Shown: positions 1 through 8,000 of the stretch, piece after piece
Position numbering within the stretch: the stretch's first letter is position 1
How the letters are laid out: each line of letters opens with the position of its first letter
Source of the DNA: Bacillota bacterium
GTDB taxonomy: Bacteria; Bacillota; Dethiobacteria; DTU022; JAAZDR01
Direction of reading: 5' to 3'
Length of the DNA stretch: 10,145 nucleotides
Assembly (NCBI GenBank): GCA_012512705.1
Contig: JAAZDR010000271.1
Coordinates: 1-10,145 of the forward strand
Notes under the pieces: model-generated
Seen by the model: only the letters and a program-made list of their open reading frames with translations
Databases searched by the model: none
Told to the model about the DNA's origin: nothing
Program-made: the position numbers and the translations under genes

Positions 1-674
1 GGTAAAGGTAAAAGCCTGAGAATAATTTTAGTAAAAATGCCCAGGGTACCTTCGGAGCCGACCATTAAACCCACCATATCATAACCAGTTACATCTTTTA
101 CTCGCTTTCCTCCAAACTCAGCGATCTCGCCTGTTGGCAACACAACCTCCAACCCTAAAACATAGCGTCCGGTCACTCCATATTTTATCGCCTTTCCTCC
201 ACCGGCATTTTCGGCTACATTTCCCCCAATGAAGCAGCTCTCCAAGCTCATCGGGTAGCCAGCATAGAAAAGTCCATACTCTTTAAGCATCTTGTTGATC
301 TCGTTTGTAATTACCCCCGGTTCTACAACGATCACCATGTTTTCACGATCTATTTCCAGCACCTTATTCATCCGTTCAACAGAGAGCAATATGCCCCCAT
401 AAACCGGCACCGCCCCACCGGAGAGACCGCTTCCGGCGCCGCGCGGTGTAATAGGTATTAGCTTCTTGTTAGCCAAACGTACAATCGCAGCAATCTCTTC
501 CTTTGCTGCTGGTTTCACTACAACTTCTGGCATATGGGCGTATTTCTCCCCCGCCACCTCATCATGTGCATAGTTTTCCATCTTCTCATAATCGTCATAG
601 ATCACATTTCTTGGGCCTACAATCTGACAAAGCTTTTCTACAACCTCCGGTGTAACTTTGTTGTACCTACTCAT
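1..674 (-). CDS. GlcD-family FAD-linked 2-hydroxyacid dehydrogenase, N-terminal part (cut by left edge)
   Basis: I translated this by hand; 224 codons are visible of a family usually about 460 residues long. It is the FAD-binding PCMH-type domain of the GlcD / D-lactate dehydrogenase family, which oxidises 2-hydroxyacids to 2-oxoacids. Visible hallmarks are the FAD-pyrophosphate loop ITPRGAGSGLSGGAVP (residues 75-90), GGNVAENAGGGKAIKYG (150-166), and VTGYDMVGLMVGSEGTLGIF (195-214). The substrate-binding C-terminal domain lies outside the window, so lactate, glycolate and 2-hydroxyglutarate cannot be told apart. The ATG at 674 follows a GAGGG site about ten bases upstream. It overlaps the end of etfA by eight bases (ATGAGTAG), so the two are probably translationally coupled. 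With etfB and etfA just upstream it resembles the Etf-linked lactate dehydrogenase operon (lctBCD) of Acetobacterium woodii. Family assignment is firm; substrate is open. Confidence 0.9.
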   Translation of the reverse strand, partial: MSRYNKVTPEVVEKLCQIVGPRNVIYDDYEKMENYAHDEVAGEKYAHMPEVVVKPAAKEEIAAIVRLANKKLIPITPRGAGSGLSGGAVPVYGGILLSVERMNKVLEIDRENMVIVVEPGVITNEINKMLKEYGLFYAGYPMSLESCFIGGNVAENAGGGKAIKYGVTGRYVLGLEVVLPTGEIAEFGGKRVKDVTGYDMVGLMVGSEGTLGIFTKIILRLLPL

Positions 675-1689
675 TGTCTGTTTTCCCTCGCTCCCTGCTC
701 TTCCTTTCCCTCAGCTTTTCTATCAATCTTGGTAAAACATCAAAAAGATCGGCAACGATCCCAAGGTCGGCAACCTTGAATATCTGGGCCTCAGGATCAT
801 TATTTACAGCGATTATATTTTCGGCTGTCTGCATTCCAGCAAGGTGCTGGACAGCACCGGAGATGCCAAGAGCGAGATAAAGGTTAGGGGTTACTGTCTT
901 GCCGCTGAGGCCAACCTGGCAAGCATACGGTGCCCAGCCCAGATCCACAACGCTGCGCGAAGCCCCCTCTGCTGCCCCTAACAAGCGGGCGAGTTCCTGA
1001 ACAAGCTTAAAGTTCTCCGCCCTTCTTAACCCCTTTCCTCCGGCGACAACGATATCGGCATCCTGCAGGGGAATATCCTGTTTGCTCTCCTCTATAAAAC
1101 CAATATACTTTATAGAAGAGCTGTATAAGCGATCATCAAAATGTTCCTTTTTTATTTCCCCTCTGCGGGAAGTATCCCTAGGCGCGGGCCGCATTGATCG
1201 TGGCCGTACGGTCGCCATCTGGGGCCTAGCCACAGGGGTCTTAATCGTCGCCATAATATTGCCACCGATAGCTGGTCGAGTTTGCAGAAGTTCTCCGGTT
1301 TGTTCATCTACCTCTAACATAGTACAATCAGCAGTCAAGCCTGTCTTTAGTTTATGCGCGGCATAAGGCATCAGTGTGCGCCCATTACAAGTTGCCGCCC
1401 CGATAATAATCCCTGGTTGATATTTTTTGACCAATGCGCAGAGCATCTTGCCATAAGGCTCTGCTAAAAAATATTCTAAACGTGGATCATCAACCAGAAA
1501 TACTCTATCAGCTCCATGGCAAATAAGCTCCTGAGCCTCTTCCTCTATATTGCTGCCAAATAATACAGCACTTAGAGACGTGTTTAGCCGGTCTGCCAGA
1601 TAACGTCCTCTGTTCAGCAGCTCGAAAGAAACGCGCAGAAGATCTCCACGATTTTGTTCAGCAATAATCCATACTCCATTATCCTCCAT
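667..1689 (-). CDS. etfA: Electron transfer flavoprotein alpha subunit
   Basis: EtfA is the subunit that, with EtfB, carries FAD and moves electrons between a flavin dehydrogenase and NAD, ferredoxin or quinone systems in the cytoplasm. The 340 residues match the usual EtfA length. The C-terminal FAD-binding half is textbook: ADIVVAGGKGL (211-221), GASRSVVDLGW (242-252), QVGLSGKTVTPNLYLALGIS (258-277), QHLAGM (281-286) and NNDPEAQIFKVADLGIVADL (296-315). The N-terminus starts directly in the Rossmann-like domain. There is no added [4Fe-4S] ferredoxin-like domain of the kind known from some confurcating EtfA proteins such as CarE. The C-terminal tail is highly charged (EKLRERKSRERGK). The ATG at 1689 has a GGGAGG site seven bases upstream. 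It lies 47 bases after etfB and overlaps the glcD-like gene by eight bases, so the three form one operon. Confidence 0.95.
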   Translation of the reverse strand: MEDNGVWIIAEQNRGDLLRVSFELLNRGRYLADRLNTSLSAVLFGSNIEEEAQELICHGADRVFLVDDPRLEYFLAEPYGKMLCALVKKYQPGIIIGAATCNGRTLMPYAAHKLKTGLTADCTMLEVDEQTGELLQTRPAIGGNIMATIKTPVARPQMATVRPRSMRPAPRDTSRRGEIKKEHFDDRLYSSSIKYIGFIEESKQDIPLQDADIVVAGGKGLRRAENFKLVQELARLLGAAEGASRSVVDLGWAPYACQVGLSGKTVTPNLYLALGISGAVQHLAGMQTAENIIAVNNDPEAQIFKVADLGIVADLFDVLPRLIEKLRERKSRERGKTDNE

Positions 1690-1736
1690 ACCCTAGCCTC
1701 CCAACCAAGTAGCCGTGCAAGCCAATGATTATTCTT

Positions 1737-2534
1737 CTAAATTAACTGTCTTTGTTCCAGAAAGTCGATTATTTTTTCTACCGCTTGCTCCAGATCGCTT
1801 TCATCTTTAACCATGAACTTCTCGCCTTGGCGGCTTAGACGTGGCTTGAAAATTTTTACCACGCGCGTAGGCGAACCTTGCAGGCCTAAATTTTCAATTT
1901 CAGCCTGGATCTCAACAGGGCCCATCCGCAAAATGTTAATTTTTTTAGCTCGTTGCTTACCACGCAGTGTAGGAAGACGGGGATAGCTGATCTCTTTAAC
2001 CACCGTGAGTAAAGCAGGAAGAAGGATCTCCAACAACACATAACCGTTTTCCACCAACCGCTTTACCCTTAAAGAAGAACCTTTAAGTTTAACTATAGAA
2101 CTAATATATGTTCCCAGTGGAAGATTTAGGTATGAAGCAATACCTGGCCCGACCTGACCTGTTTCCCCATCAGTAGCCCTTTCTCCACAGAGAATTAAAT
2201 CAAAATTTCCGATTTTCTTAATGGCCAGAGCGAGAGCATAAGCAGTAGCCCAGGTATCGCTTCCGGCAAATTCCCGTGCGGTTAAAAGTACTCCCCTATC
2301 ACAACCCATAGCAATCGCTTCCCGCAAAGCCTCTTCCGCCTTAGCGGGGCCCATAGAAATTACGGTCACACTTCCCTCATGCTCTTCTTTTAGGCGTAAA
2401 GCTTCTTCAATTGCATACAGGTCAAGGGGGTTGATTATGCTCTCTACCCCTTCACGGATCATGGTTCCCGTTTTTTCATCCATCTTTACGTTGCCGGTTT
2501 CCGGCACTTGTTTAATTGGAACTATTATCTGCAA
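1737..2534 (-). CDS. etfB: Electron transfer flavoprotein beta subunit, bifurcating type, TTG start
   Basis: This is the partner of EtfA in the FAD-containing Etf heterodimer. The 265-residue protein opens with the EtfB signature VPIKQVPET (5-13), has NPLDLYAIEEALRLKE (35-50), and carries CGERATDGETGQVGPG (116-131). The last motif follows the DGxTxQVGP pattern of Etfs that hold a second FAD in the beta subunit (electron-bifurcating type); ordinary mitochondrial-type EtfB proteins carry AMP there. EYPRLPTLRGK-like residues (ISYPRLPTLRGK, 182-193) are also typical. The start is TTG: only this position gives the normal N-terminus, and an AAGGGTGG ribosome site lies six bases before it. No in-frame ATG or GTG is nearby upstream. 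It precedes etfA by 47 bases and follows the aminomutase gene after an 88-base spacer holding two hairpins. Bifurcation itself is inferred from the motif. Confidence 0.95.
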   Translation of the reverse strand: MQIIVPIKQVPETGNVKMDEKTGTMIREGVESIINPLDLYAIEEALRLKEEHEGSVTVISMGPAKAEEALREAIAMGCDRGVLLTAREFAGSDTWATAYALALAIKKIGNFDLILCGERATDGETGQVGPGIASYLNLPLGTYISSIVKLKGSSLRVKRLVENGYVLLEILLPALLTVVKEISYPRLPTLRGKQRAKKINILRMGPVEIQAEIENLGLQGSPTRVVKIFKPRLSRQGEKFMVKDESDLEQAVEKIIDFLEQRQLI

Positions 2535-2540
2535 CCTAAA

Positions 2541-2558
2541 CCACCCTTCCCAAAGGGT
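2541..2558 (-). promoter_or_regulatory. etfB ribosome-binding site inside a small hairpin
   Basis: Read on the minus strand, the leader holds ACCCTT-TGGG-AAGGGT, a perfect 6-bp stem with a 4-base loop. Its 3' arm (2543-2548) is the core of the AAGGGTGG ribosome site for the TTG start of etfB. The stem would partly hide that site and, with the weak start codon, could lower EtfB translation or make it depend on ribosomes arriving from upstream. The inverted repeat is seen directly; the regulatory effect is inference. Confidence 0.4.
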
Positions 2559-2570
2559 ATTTGGTCCAAC

Positions 2571-2597
2571 AAAAGATATTACCCCGTAAGGGGTAAT
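2571..2597 (-). terminator. Hairpin after the aminomutase gene: weak terminator or processing/attenuation site
   Basis: On the minus strand ATTACCCC-TTAC-GGGGTAAT forms a perfect 8-bp stem with a 4-base loop (2578-2597). It is followed by ATCTTTTGTT, an interrupted T-tract. It lies 25 bases after the aminomutase stop codon and before etfB. The broken T-tract makes partial termination or mRNA end protection as likely as full termination. No convincing promoter was seen between it and etfB, so read-through into the etf genes is likely. Confidence 0.5.
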
Positions 2598-2622
2598 TAT
2601 CCTTAGCGCTGCTTGTTACAGT

Positions 2623-3921
2623 TTATCCCTGGTATTCGTGATCATCTGCAGCATAAGGGTGGTTAGAGTATTTGAAAATTTTTCCTTCCCAGCTGCGGAT
2701 GATAACGTAATCCTTATTCTGGGAAATCAGGTACTGTGGAAGGATCGGTGTCTTTCCGTTACCTCCTGGGGCGTTAATAATATACGTCGGTATAGCTAAA
2801 CCAGAAGTTTGTCCACGCAAATTTTCCATAATCTCTATCCCTTCCTGCACCGTCGTACAAAAGTGAGTTGTCCCACAGACAGATTTTGCATGAAACATAT
2901 AATACGGACGCACGTGAATTTTCAACAGCTCATGATTAAGCTTTTTCATTACATGCGGGTCATTATTTATACCTTGCAAAAGAACTGCCTGGTTACCTAG
3001 CGGAATTCCTGCTTTAGCGAGCATAAGACAAGCTTTTTTTGCATCTTCTGTAACTTCACGGGGGTTATTAAAATGCGTATTTATATATAAAGGATAATGT
3101 TTTTCTAACATTTTACAGAGTTCAGGTGTAATTCGCTGCGGCATTGTAACTGGTATGCGAGTGCCGATTCGCTTGATTTCTACATGGGGGATCGCGTCAA
3201 GCTCGCTTAAGATCCAATCAATTCTCTTATCAGATAATGTTAAAGGATCTCCTCCGGTAATCAACACATCACGGATTTCTTCATTCTCAGCAATATATGA
3301 GAGCGCTTCTCTAATTTCAGCTTCAGTGGAAGGTTGATCTACCTCCCCAATATTGCGCCGACGCTGGCAGTGCCGACAAAACATCGCACATTGATTGGTG
3401 ACATTAATGATTAACCGATCCGGGTAGCGCCTGGTAATCCGTGGTGCAGGAGAAGTGAATTCTTCTGCCATAGGATCAGCATTGCCACAAGTATCCGTCA
3501 GCTCCCGCAGATCAGGAATGCCCTGGCGACGTACAGGACACATGGGATCATTTGGATCCATCAGACTCAAATAATAAGGAGAAACAGCCCAGCGAAATTT
3601 TTTGGCAACACTCTCTATCTCTTCTTTTTCTTGCTGCTTGAGGTTCAAAAAATTACTAAGGGTCTCTACATCACTAATCCTGTTTCTCATCTGCCAATGC
3701 CAGTCTTCCCATTCATCTTCGCTGACGCCAAAGTGCTCCATTATTCTTTTTTTACGAACCTTATAAACTTCAGCTAAACTAAAACCAGTTTTTATCCATT
3801 CACGTGCCTCCAAATACGGGATTATGCGCTTCTTTAGTTCCGCCGCACGATTATTTGCAATTTCCCTTCTCTTATCTATTAAAGCTTTGCCATTTTTATC
3901 ATTGTTTTTTTTTGTTGTCAT
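2623..3921 (-). CDS. eam: Glutamate 2,3-aminomutase (KamA-family radical SAM, PLP enzyme)
   Basis: This family moves the alpha-amino group to the beta carbon using a [4Fe-4S] cluster, S-adenosylmethionine and PLP. The cluster motif CAMFCRHC is at 178-185 (Cys178, 182, 185). The carboxylate-binding Arg equivalent to Arg134 of the Clostridium subterminale lysine enzyme is Arg187, and the PLP lysine (Lys337 there) is Lys390 in NAPGGNGKTP. The two aspartates that hold the lysine side-chain amine (Asp293, Asp330) are Lys346 (in YYMFHAKSV) and Asn383. Lys/Asn at these sites is the published signature of Clostridioides difficile Eam, which converts L-glutamate to beta-glutamate and does not act on lysine. 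The 432-residue protein has an N-terminal extension of about 50 residues and lacks the C-terminal Cys cluster of the lysine enzyme. ATG at 3921 follows GGGAG. No beta-lysine acetyltransferase (ablB) is adjacent. The assignment rests on residues aligned from memory. Confidence 0.88.
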   Translation of the reverse strand: MTTKKNNDKNGKALIDKRREIANNRAAELKKRIIPYLEAREWIKTGFSLAEVYKVRKKRIMEHFGVSEDEWEDWHWQMRNRISDVETLSNFLNLKQQEKEEIESVAKKFRWAVSPYYLSLMDPNDPMCPVRRQGIPDLRELTDTCGNADPMAEEFTSPAPRITRRYPDRLIINVTNQCAMFCRHCQRRRNIGEVDQPSTEAEIREALSYIAENEEIRDVLITGGDPLTLSDKRIDWILSELDAIPHVEIKRIGTRIPVTMPQRITPELCKMLEKHYPLYINTHFNNPREVTEDAKKACLMLAKAGIPLGNQAVLLQGINNDPHVMKKLNHELLKIHVRPYYMFHAKSVCGTTHFCTTVQEGIEIMENLRGQTSGLAIPTYIINAPGGNGKTPILPQYLISQNKDYVIIRSWEGKIFKYSNHPYAADDHEYQG

Positions 3922-3941
3922 CTTTTCACTCCCTGTATCGA

Positions 3942-3947
3942 ATTATA
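3942..3947 (-). promoter_or_regulatory. Possible -10 element ahead of the aminomutase gene
   Basis: A perfect TATAAT on the minus strand lies 21 bases upstream of the ATG at 3921. No good -35 hexamer is visible 16-18 bases further up. A start site at the usual distance would leave a leader of only about 14 bases, starting close to the ribosome site at 3929-3934. It could be a separate promoter or chance in an AT-rich gap; co-transcription with rpiR remains possible. Confidence 0.25.
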
Positions 3948-3985
3948 AAGTAGTCTCTTCAAAATAATAGAGCTACACTACTTTA
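3946..3985 (-). other. Inverted repeat spanning the rpiR stop codon and the aminomutase leader
   Basis: The arms TAAAGTAGT (3977-3985, minus-strand reading) and ACTACTTTA (3946-3954) are perfect 9-base complements. An inner CTCT/AGAG pairing extends the stem past a 4-base bulge, with a loop of about ten bases. The upstream arm contains the TAA stop of rpiR, and the downstream arm runs into the TATAAT at 3942-3947. There is no T-tract, only TAATTCG, so it is a poor intrinsic terminator. It may be an mRNA structure between two cistrons or an operator for the adjacent RpiR regulator. The symmetry is seen directly; its role is inference. Confidence 0.5.
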
Positions 3986-4879
3986 CTTTATCTCTGCCGC
4001 TACTCTTTGCTGTTTATCATGTTTGCTGGAGAGATAATAAATTCGATATCTTTCCCAAATTTCTTCCAGTTGTTCTAATCTTTCGGTTACCTGTTTGCCC
4101 TCTTTTCTGCCCACAGCAATAATAAGCGCATTAATAACGCTTAGTGGCGCAACGAATGATTCAACAAACGAACCTGTATTAGTCTCAGCAGTTAAAGTAA
4201 TATCGGCTATCTGAGCAAGCGGTGAGAGAACAGTGTCAGTGAGCGCAAGTATTCGACAACCTTTTTTTTGCGCATAAGCTACCCCCTCAATTGTCTGCCT
4301 TGTATAGCAGGGGAAGCTAATGCCGATCGCTAGATCTCCGGCCCCGGCACCTGTAAACTGTTCGAAAATACTGTTTGTCCCTTGAGGAATAACCTTGACG
4401 TGTTTACCAATCATCTCCAAATAAAATCCCAGAAAAAGAGCCAAACAATGTGCGCTGCGCAGTCCCAAAATATAGATAAAAGGGGCGGAAATAATCTCCT
4501 CCACAGCTTTTTCAAAAACATCGGGAGAAATCTCAGCTAGAGTCTTGGAAAGATTTTGAAGGTCTATATTTAAAATTTCTGCCAAATCAGGACTTCTTGC
4601 TGCCTTAAAGCTTGAGGATTCTTTTAAGCAGCTTACTGCTGTAAATCTAGTACGCAAGATTTCTCGAAACTCTTCCTGCAGCTCTGGGTATCCATTATAC
4701 CCTAAAGTATTAGCAAAACGGATTACTGTCGATTCGCTCACCTGCACAAGGTTGCCCAGGCGAGAAGCAGTAAGAAATGCCGCCTTTTCAAAATTCTCCA
4801 ATAGGTATTCAGCAATCTTCTTTTGGGAGCCGGAAAGCTTGTGGTAGCAGGATTGAAGGCGTATTTTAAAATCGTCCAT
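3983..4879 (-). CDS. MurR/RpiR-family transcriptional regulator (HTH + SIS domain)
   Basis: RpiR-family proteins bind DNA through an N-terminal helix-turn-helix and sense a small ligand, often a phosphosugar, through a C-terminal SIS domain. The 298 residues fit the family. The opening SGSQKKIAEYLLENFEKAAF (16-35) and the HTH LTASRLGNLVQVSESTVIRF (36-55), followed by NTLGYNGYPELQ, are characteristic. The SIS domain spans about 128-260, with YILGLRSAH (136-144), GDLAIGISFPCYTRQTIEG (181-199) and ALTDTVLSPLAQIAD (212-226). Many relatives have Arg where this has Cys191, in the pattern SFPRYS. The ATG at 4879 follows AGAGGTG eight bases upstream. It is 61 bases ahead of the aminomutase gene in the same direction, so that gene is the most likely target. 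The ligand cannot be predicted; a sugar is not implied by this neighbourhood. Confidence 0.92.
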   Translation of the reverse strand: MDDFKIRLQSCYHKLSGSQKKIAEYLLENFEKAAFLTASRLGNLVQVSESTVIRFANTLGYNGYPELQEEFREILRTRFTAVSCLKESSSFKAARSPDLAEILNIDLQNLSKTLAEISPDVFEKAVEEIISAPFIYILGLRSAHCLALFLGFYLEMIGKHVKVIPQGTNSIFEQFTGAGAGDLAIGISFPCYTRQTIEGVAYAQKKGCRILALTDTVLSPLAQIADITLTAETNTGSFVESFVAPLSVINALIIAVGRKEGKQVTERLEQLEEIWERYRIYYLSSKHDKQQRVAAEIK

Positions 4880-5002
4880 CTACGACACCTCTTTAAAATT
4901 TCGTGCAGCTCCTGCATCTTTGTATCTAATATATGCAGCAAATGCTTCAAGATAGTATTCGACATTAAGGCTTTAAAACCCTCCTAAACTATAAATATTT
5001 TA

Positions 5003-5048
5003 TTTTAAAAGAACGCGGCTAGGTCTTTGATATGCCCTGACCGCGTTC
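5003..5048 (-). terminator. Intrinsic terminator after the surface-protein gene
   Basis: On the minus strand GAACGCGG (5041-5048) pairs perfectly with CCGCGTTC (5011-5018). An inner AGG/CCT pairing extends the stem, and TTTTAAAATAAAAT follows directly. It begins 30 bases after the stop codon of the 1055-residue gene, so it ends that transcript. The plus-strand side is also followed by a T-run (CTGTTTTTT), so it could work both ways, but no plus-strand gene is seen here. The rest of the 199-base gap to rpiR (4880-5078) holds an AT-rich stretch and the rpiR ribosome site, with no clear promoter. Confidence 0.85.
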
Positions 5049-5078
5049 CTGTTTTTTAAATTAGTTTTTGGTCTTTTA

Positions 5079-8000
5079 TTATTTTATAACCGCGCGAAGT
5101 TCTTCTTTTGCTTTTTCGGTAATAGCGCCCTCACCGCCACAAAAATACACCTTATTCACTAAGGGGGCAATTTTAGCGATGTATTGTTTTACGGAAAAGG
5201 GCAACGCTGTAGGGTTAGTCAACAGATTAAGAGCGCTTTTCTGCGAAGCAGCTGCAGCTAATGAAAAGGCATCAGCGAAATGATCGCCGCGGGCAATAAA
5301 CACACTACCGTTAAAAGAGTCATGTTTCTCTGCAACCTTAATCGCAGTTTCATAGCGATCCTTTCCGCCCAGTCGAAAAACTTGGATATTTTGTCTAACA
5401 AGTTCTTCTTCTACAATACTGCTCACTGCCGCTTCTCCACCGATAATCGTCACCCTTTTAACCCCTAGATGACGCAGTGCCTTCTCAGTGGGACTTGGGA
5501 GCTCTCCTGGTCTTACGAATAGTAAGGGAGCCTTTGTCATCGCCGCGCAGGAGGCTGCAGCCAAGATATCAGCGTAGTCGTCCCCCCGTACCAAAACTGC
5601 ATTATCTGCGCTGCCAAAGTGCTCTGCCACGAGGGGAGCAATATCATATGGATCGCTGTTCTCCAAAAGGTAAACCTTTTTTACTCCCAGTCGCTCTAAC
5701 TCTGCTGCAGTTATCTCAGGAAGCACACCTTCATAGGCATAAAGAAGAGGGGATTCTAATGCTTTGGCAAGGGCCACACCCGCCATCGCAACGCTGAAAT
5801 TATTCGCGGGAACCACGACCACTGACTCTGATTTTCTGAAAGCTAGTCTACAATTCATAACAGCCGTTTCATAGCGATCATTTCCGGCAATGCGAATAAC
5901 TTCTTTAGGCTGCCCCCTCGACCTTTTCCCCCCTGGGGAAAAACCGGTATCGGGAGTTGTAAGGGTTTTAAAGCACCATAGCGGCCCTGGACGTGCGCCG
6001 TATTTGTTCCGTGCAATAACCTGCCAGCAATAAGTTTTCCCTTCTGAAAGCTCAGAAAGCAAAAAACAATTTTCCCCTAGCTTTTCTTTTATGAGCAGTG
6101 GCTCTTGCTGGTCTCCCCCTGACTCCCAGAGATAAAGATCATAACTATCCGCACCTTCTGCCTCCCAGGAAAGCTGCACCTCTAACGAAAGCCCCTCAAC
6201 ACCGTCTGATGGCGAAGGCGCAGTTGGCTCACTGGCAAGCCAGATCACATTACCCGGCCCGCCGAAGGCTCCCATATCAGCCTGCTCTCCTCCTAGACCC
6301 GGGGGCCTGAAGGCATCCCTGCCTAGATGTCCATCCTCTTCCATCAATATTCCCTGATCAATACAGGGGGATCCTTCGTTCAACTGCCAGTTACCGTTAA
6401 GCGGATCGATAAATTGAGGGTTGTCAAAAATATTACCCTCACCCGCAAAATCATCATCCGTATTTTTTAAACAAGTATAAAGAGCATAAGCCTCAGCAGA
6501 ACTTTCATTACTTTTTTTGATTTCGTTGCAAACAATGCTGCTGATTATTTGCAAGGTTTTTAAATCATCACACCTGAAATAGATACCATCACCGATACTC
6601 CCAGAAGAATTTTCAGCGATAGTGCAGTTAACTATTTGCAAGGAGCTGTCTTCGTAAGAGCGGATTGCCCCTCCTGAATACTGTTCTGCTCTATTCCCCA
6701 CAAAAAGGCTGTTCTGGAGTTGGATTGAAGAACCAATGCTTTGGAGCGCGCCACCATAGTTTCCCGCTTTATTATCTTGAAAATGCACCCCTTGCATCGA
6801 TGCTTCTGCACAGCTATACAGATAAATGGCACCGCCACGATCACCAGCTTCATTACCATAGACAAAAGTTCTGGTTAACTTTAATAACGGGACACCCTGA
6901 AGATAGATTCCGCCCCCTTCCCTTCCAGCTTTATTATCTAAGAAGCAGCAGCGGTCGATTAATAATTCTGTATCACTAGGTTCTACAGCTCCATCTTCAC
7001 CTTGAATAAAAATGCCGCCGCCGCAATCAGCTTTATTTTGGCAAAACTCTACCTTCGACAGCCGAATACTGCCGCTGGCAGTGTCAGCGTATATCCCGCC
7101 GCCATTGGAAATGGCAGAATTATGATTAATAGAGGAATGCTCAAGATCAAAATCAAAATTTTTAGTGAAATAGACACCACCGCCATTATTAGCTTTATTA
7201 CCAGAAATATCGGCATCTTTAAAGCTCAGACTTGATTCCCCACTGTAGATAGCTCCACCGAAATTTGCTGTATTTTCCTTGATTTCACCAGAAAACACGG
7301 CAACTTTAGAGTCTAGCAGAAACAGCGCACCGCCACGGCCCGCTTTGTTAGCATTTACCTTACTGTTGTCCAAAAATAACTCTGCATTATCTGAATATAT
7401 ACCACCACCAGTTCCATTCGCCACATTACCCTGCAATAGCGAGCTTTCCAACCTTAGGGTTGACCACTCTCCAGCATAGATGGCACCGCCCTCTTTCCCA
7501 GCTTTGTTTCCCTGCATTTGACAGTTTTTAAAAATCGCTTCAGATTTTTCAATATAAACTGCACCGCCACTTTCCTGCGCGATATTGTCACTTATTTTAC
7601 ACTTTATAAATAGCGGAGCGCTTGCTTCACCGGTTACATAGACCCCACCGCCATTACTATCTAAATTAATAACAAGACTATTCCCGCTAATAATGACATT
7701 CTCAATATGTGGAGAACCGTCTTCAATATATATACCGCCGCCCTTGTAAGCACGATTGTTAACTACTTCACAATCTTTTATAACTGGAGAAGCCTTGTGT
7801 ACATAAACCCCGCCGCCCTTTTCAACTGGAAAACCGTAGTTATTATCAAAGGTTATTTTAAAACCTTCAATCCCTGTACCTGAATCCTGCGGAATATTTT
7901 CAAAAACTAAGGTTGAAAAATTATCTTTTCCCACAATCTCAGGCAGCACATCATTGTCTGCCCGCTTTAGATAAACACCTGGCGGTATAGCCAATGATTT

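Noticed and set aside
534..1366. Plus-strand reading frames opposite the dehydrogenase and etfA genes
   Set aside because: They lie fully antisense to strongly recognised genes and show no domain.
2623..3921. Lysine 2,3-aminomutase (ablA) with an N-acetyl-beta-lysine pathway
   Set aside because: The lysine-binding aspartates are replaced by Lys346 and Asn383, and no ablB-type acetyltransferase is adjacent.
4738..4965. A 75-residue minus-strand reading frame overlapping the start of rpiR
   Set aside because: It mostly lies out of frame inside rpiR. Its ATG is about 14 bases from the nearest AGGAGG, too far for a normal site, and the product resembles nothing I know. The rpiR start at 4879 has its own good ribosome site and gives a standard family N-terminus.
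5068..7479. Several plus-strand reading frames opposite the surface-protein gene
   Set aside because: They are antisense shadows of the repetitive Gly-rich coding sequence, with compositions unlike real proteins and no ribosome sites of note.
6567..7817. CRISPR-like or DNA-level tandem repeat array
   Set aside because: The periodic CCGCC patches are codons for the Gly-Gly turns of the beta-helix. Units vary in length and sequence, and the frame stays open throughout.
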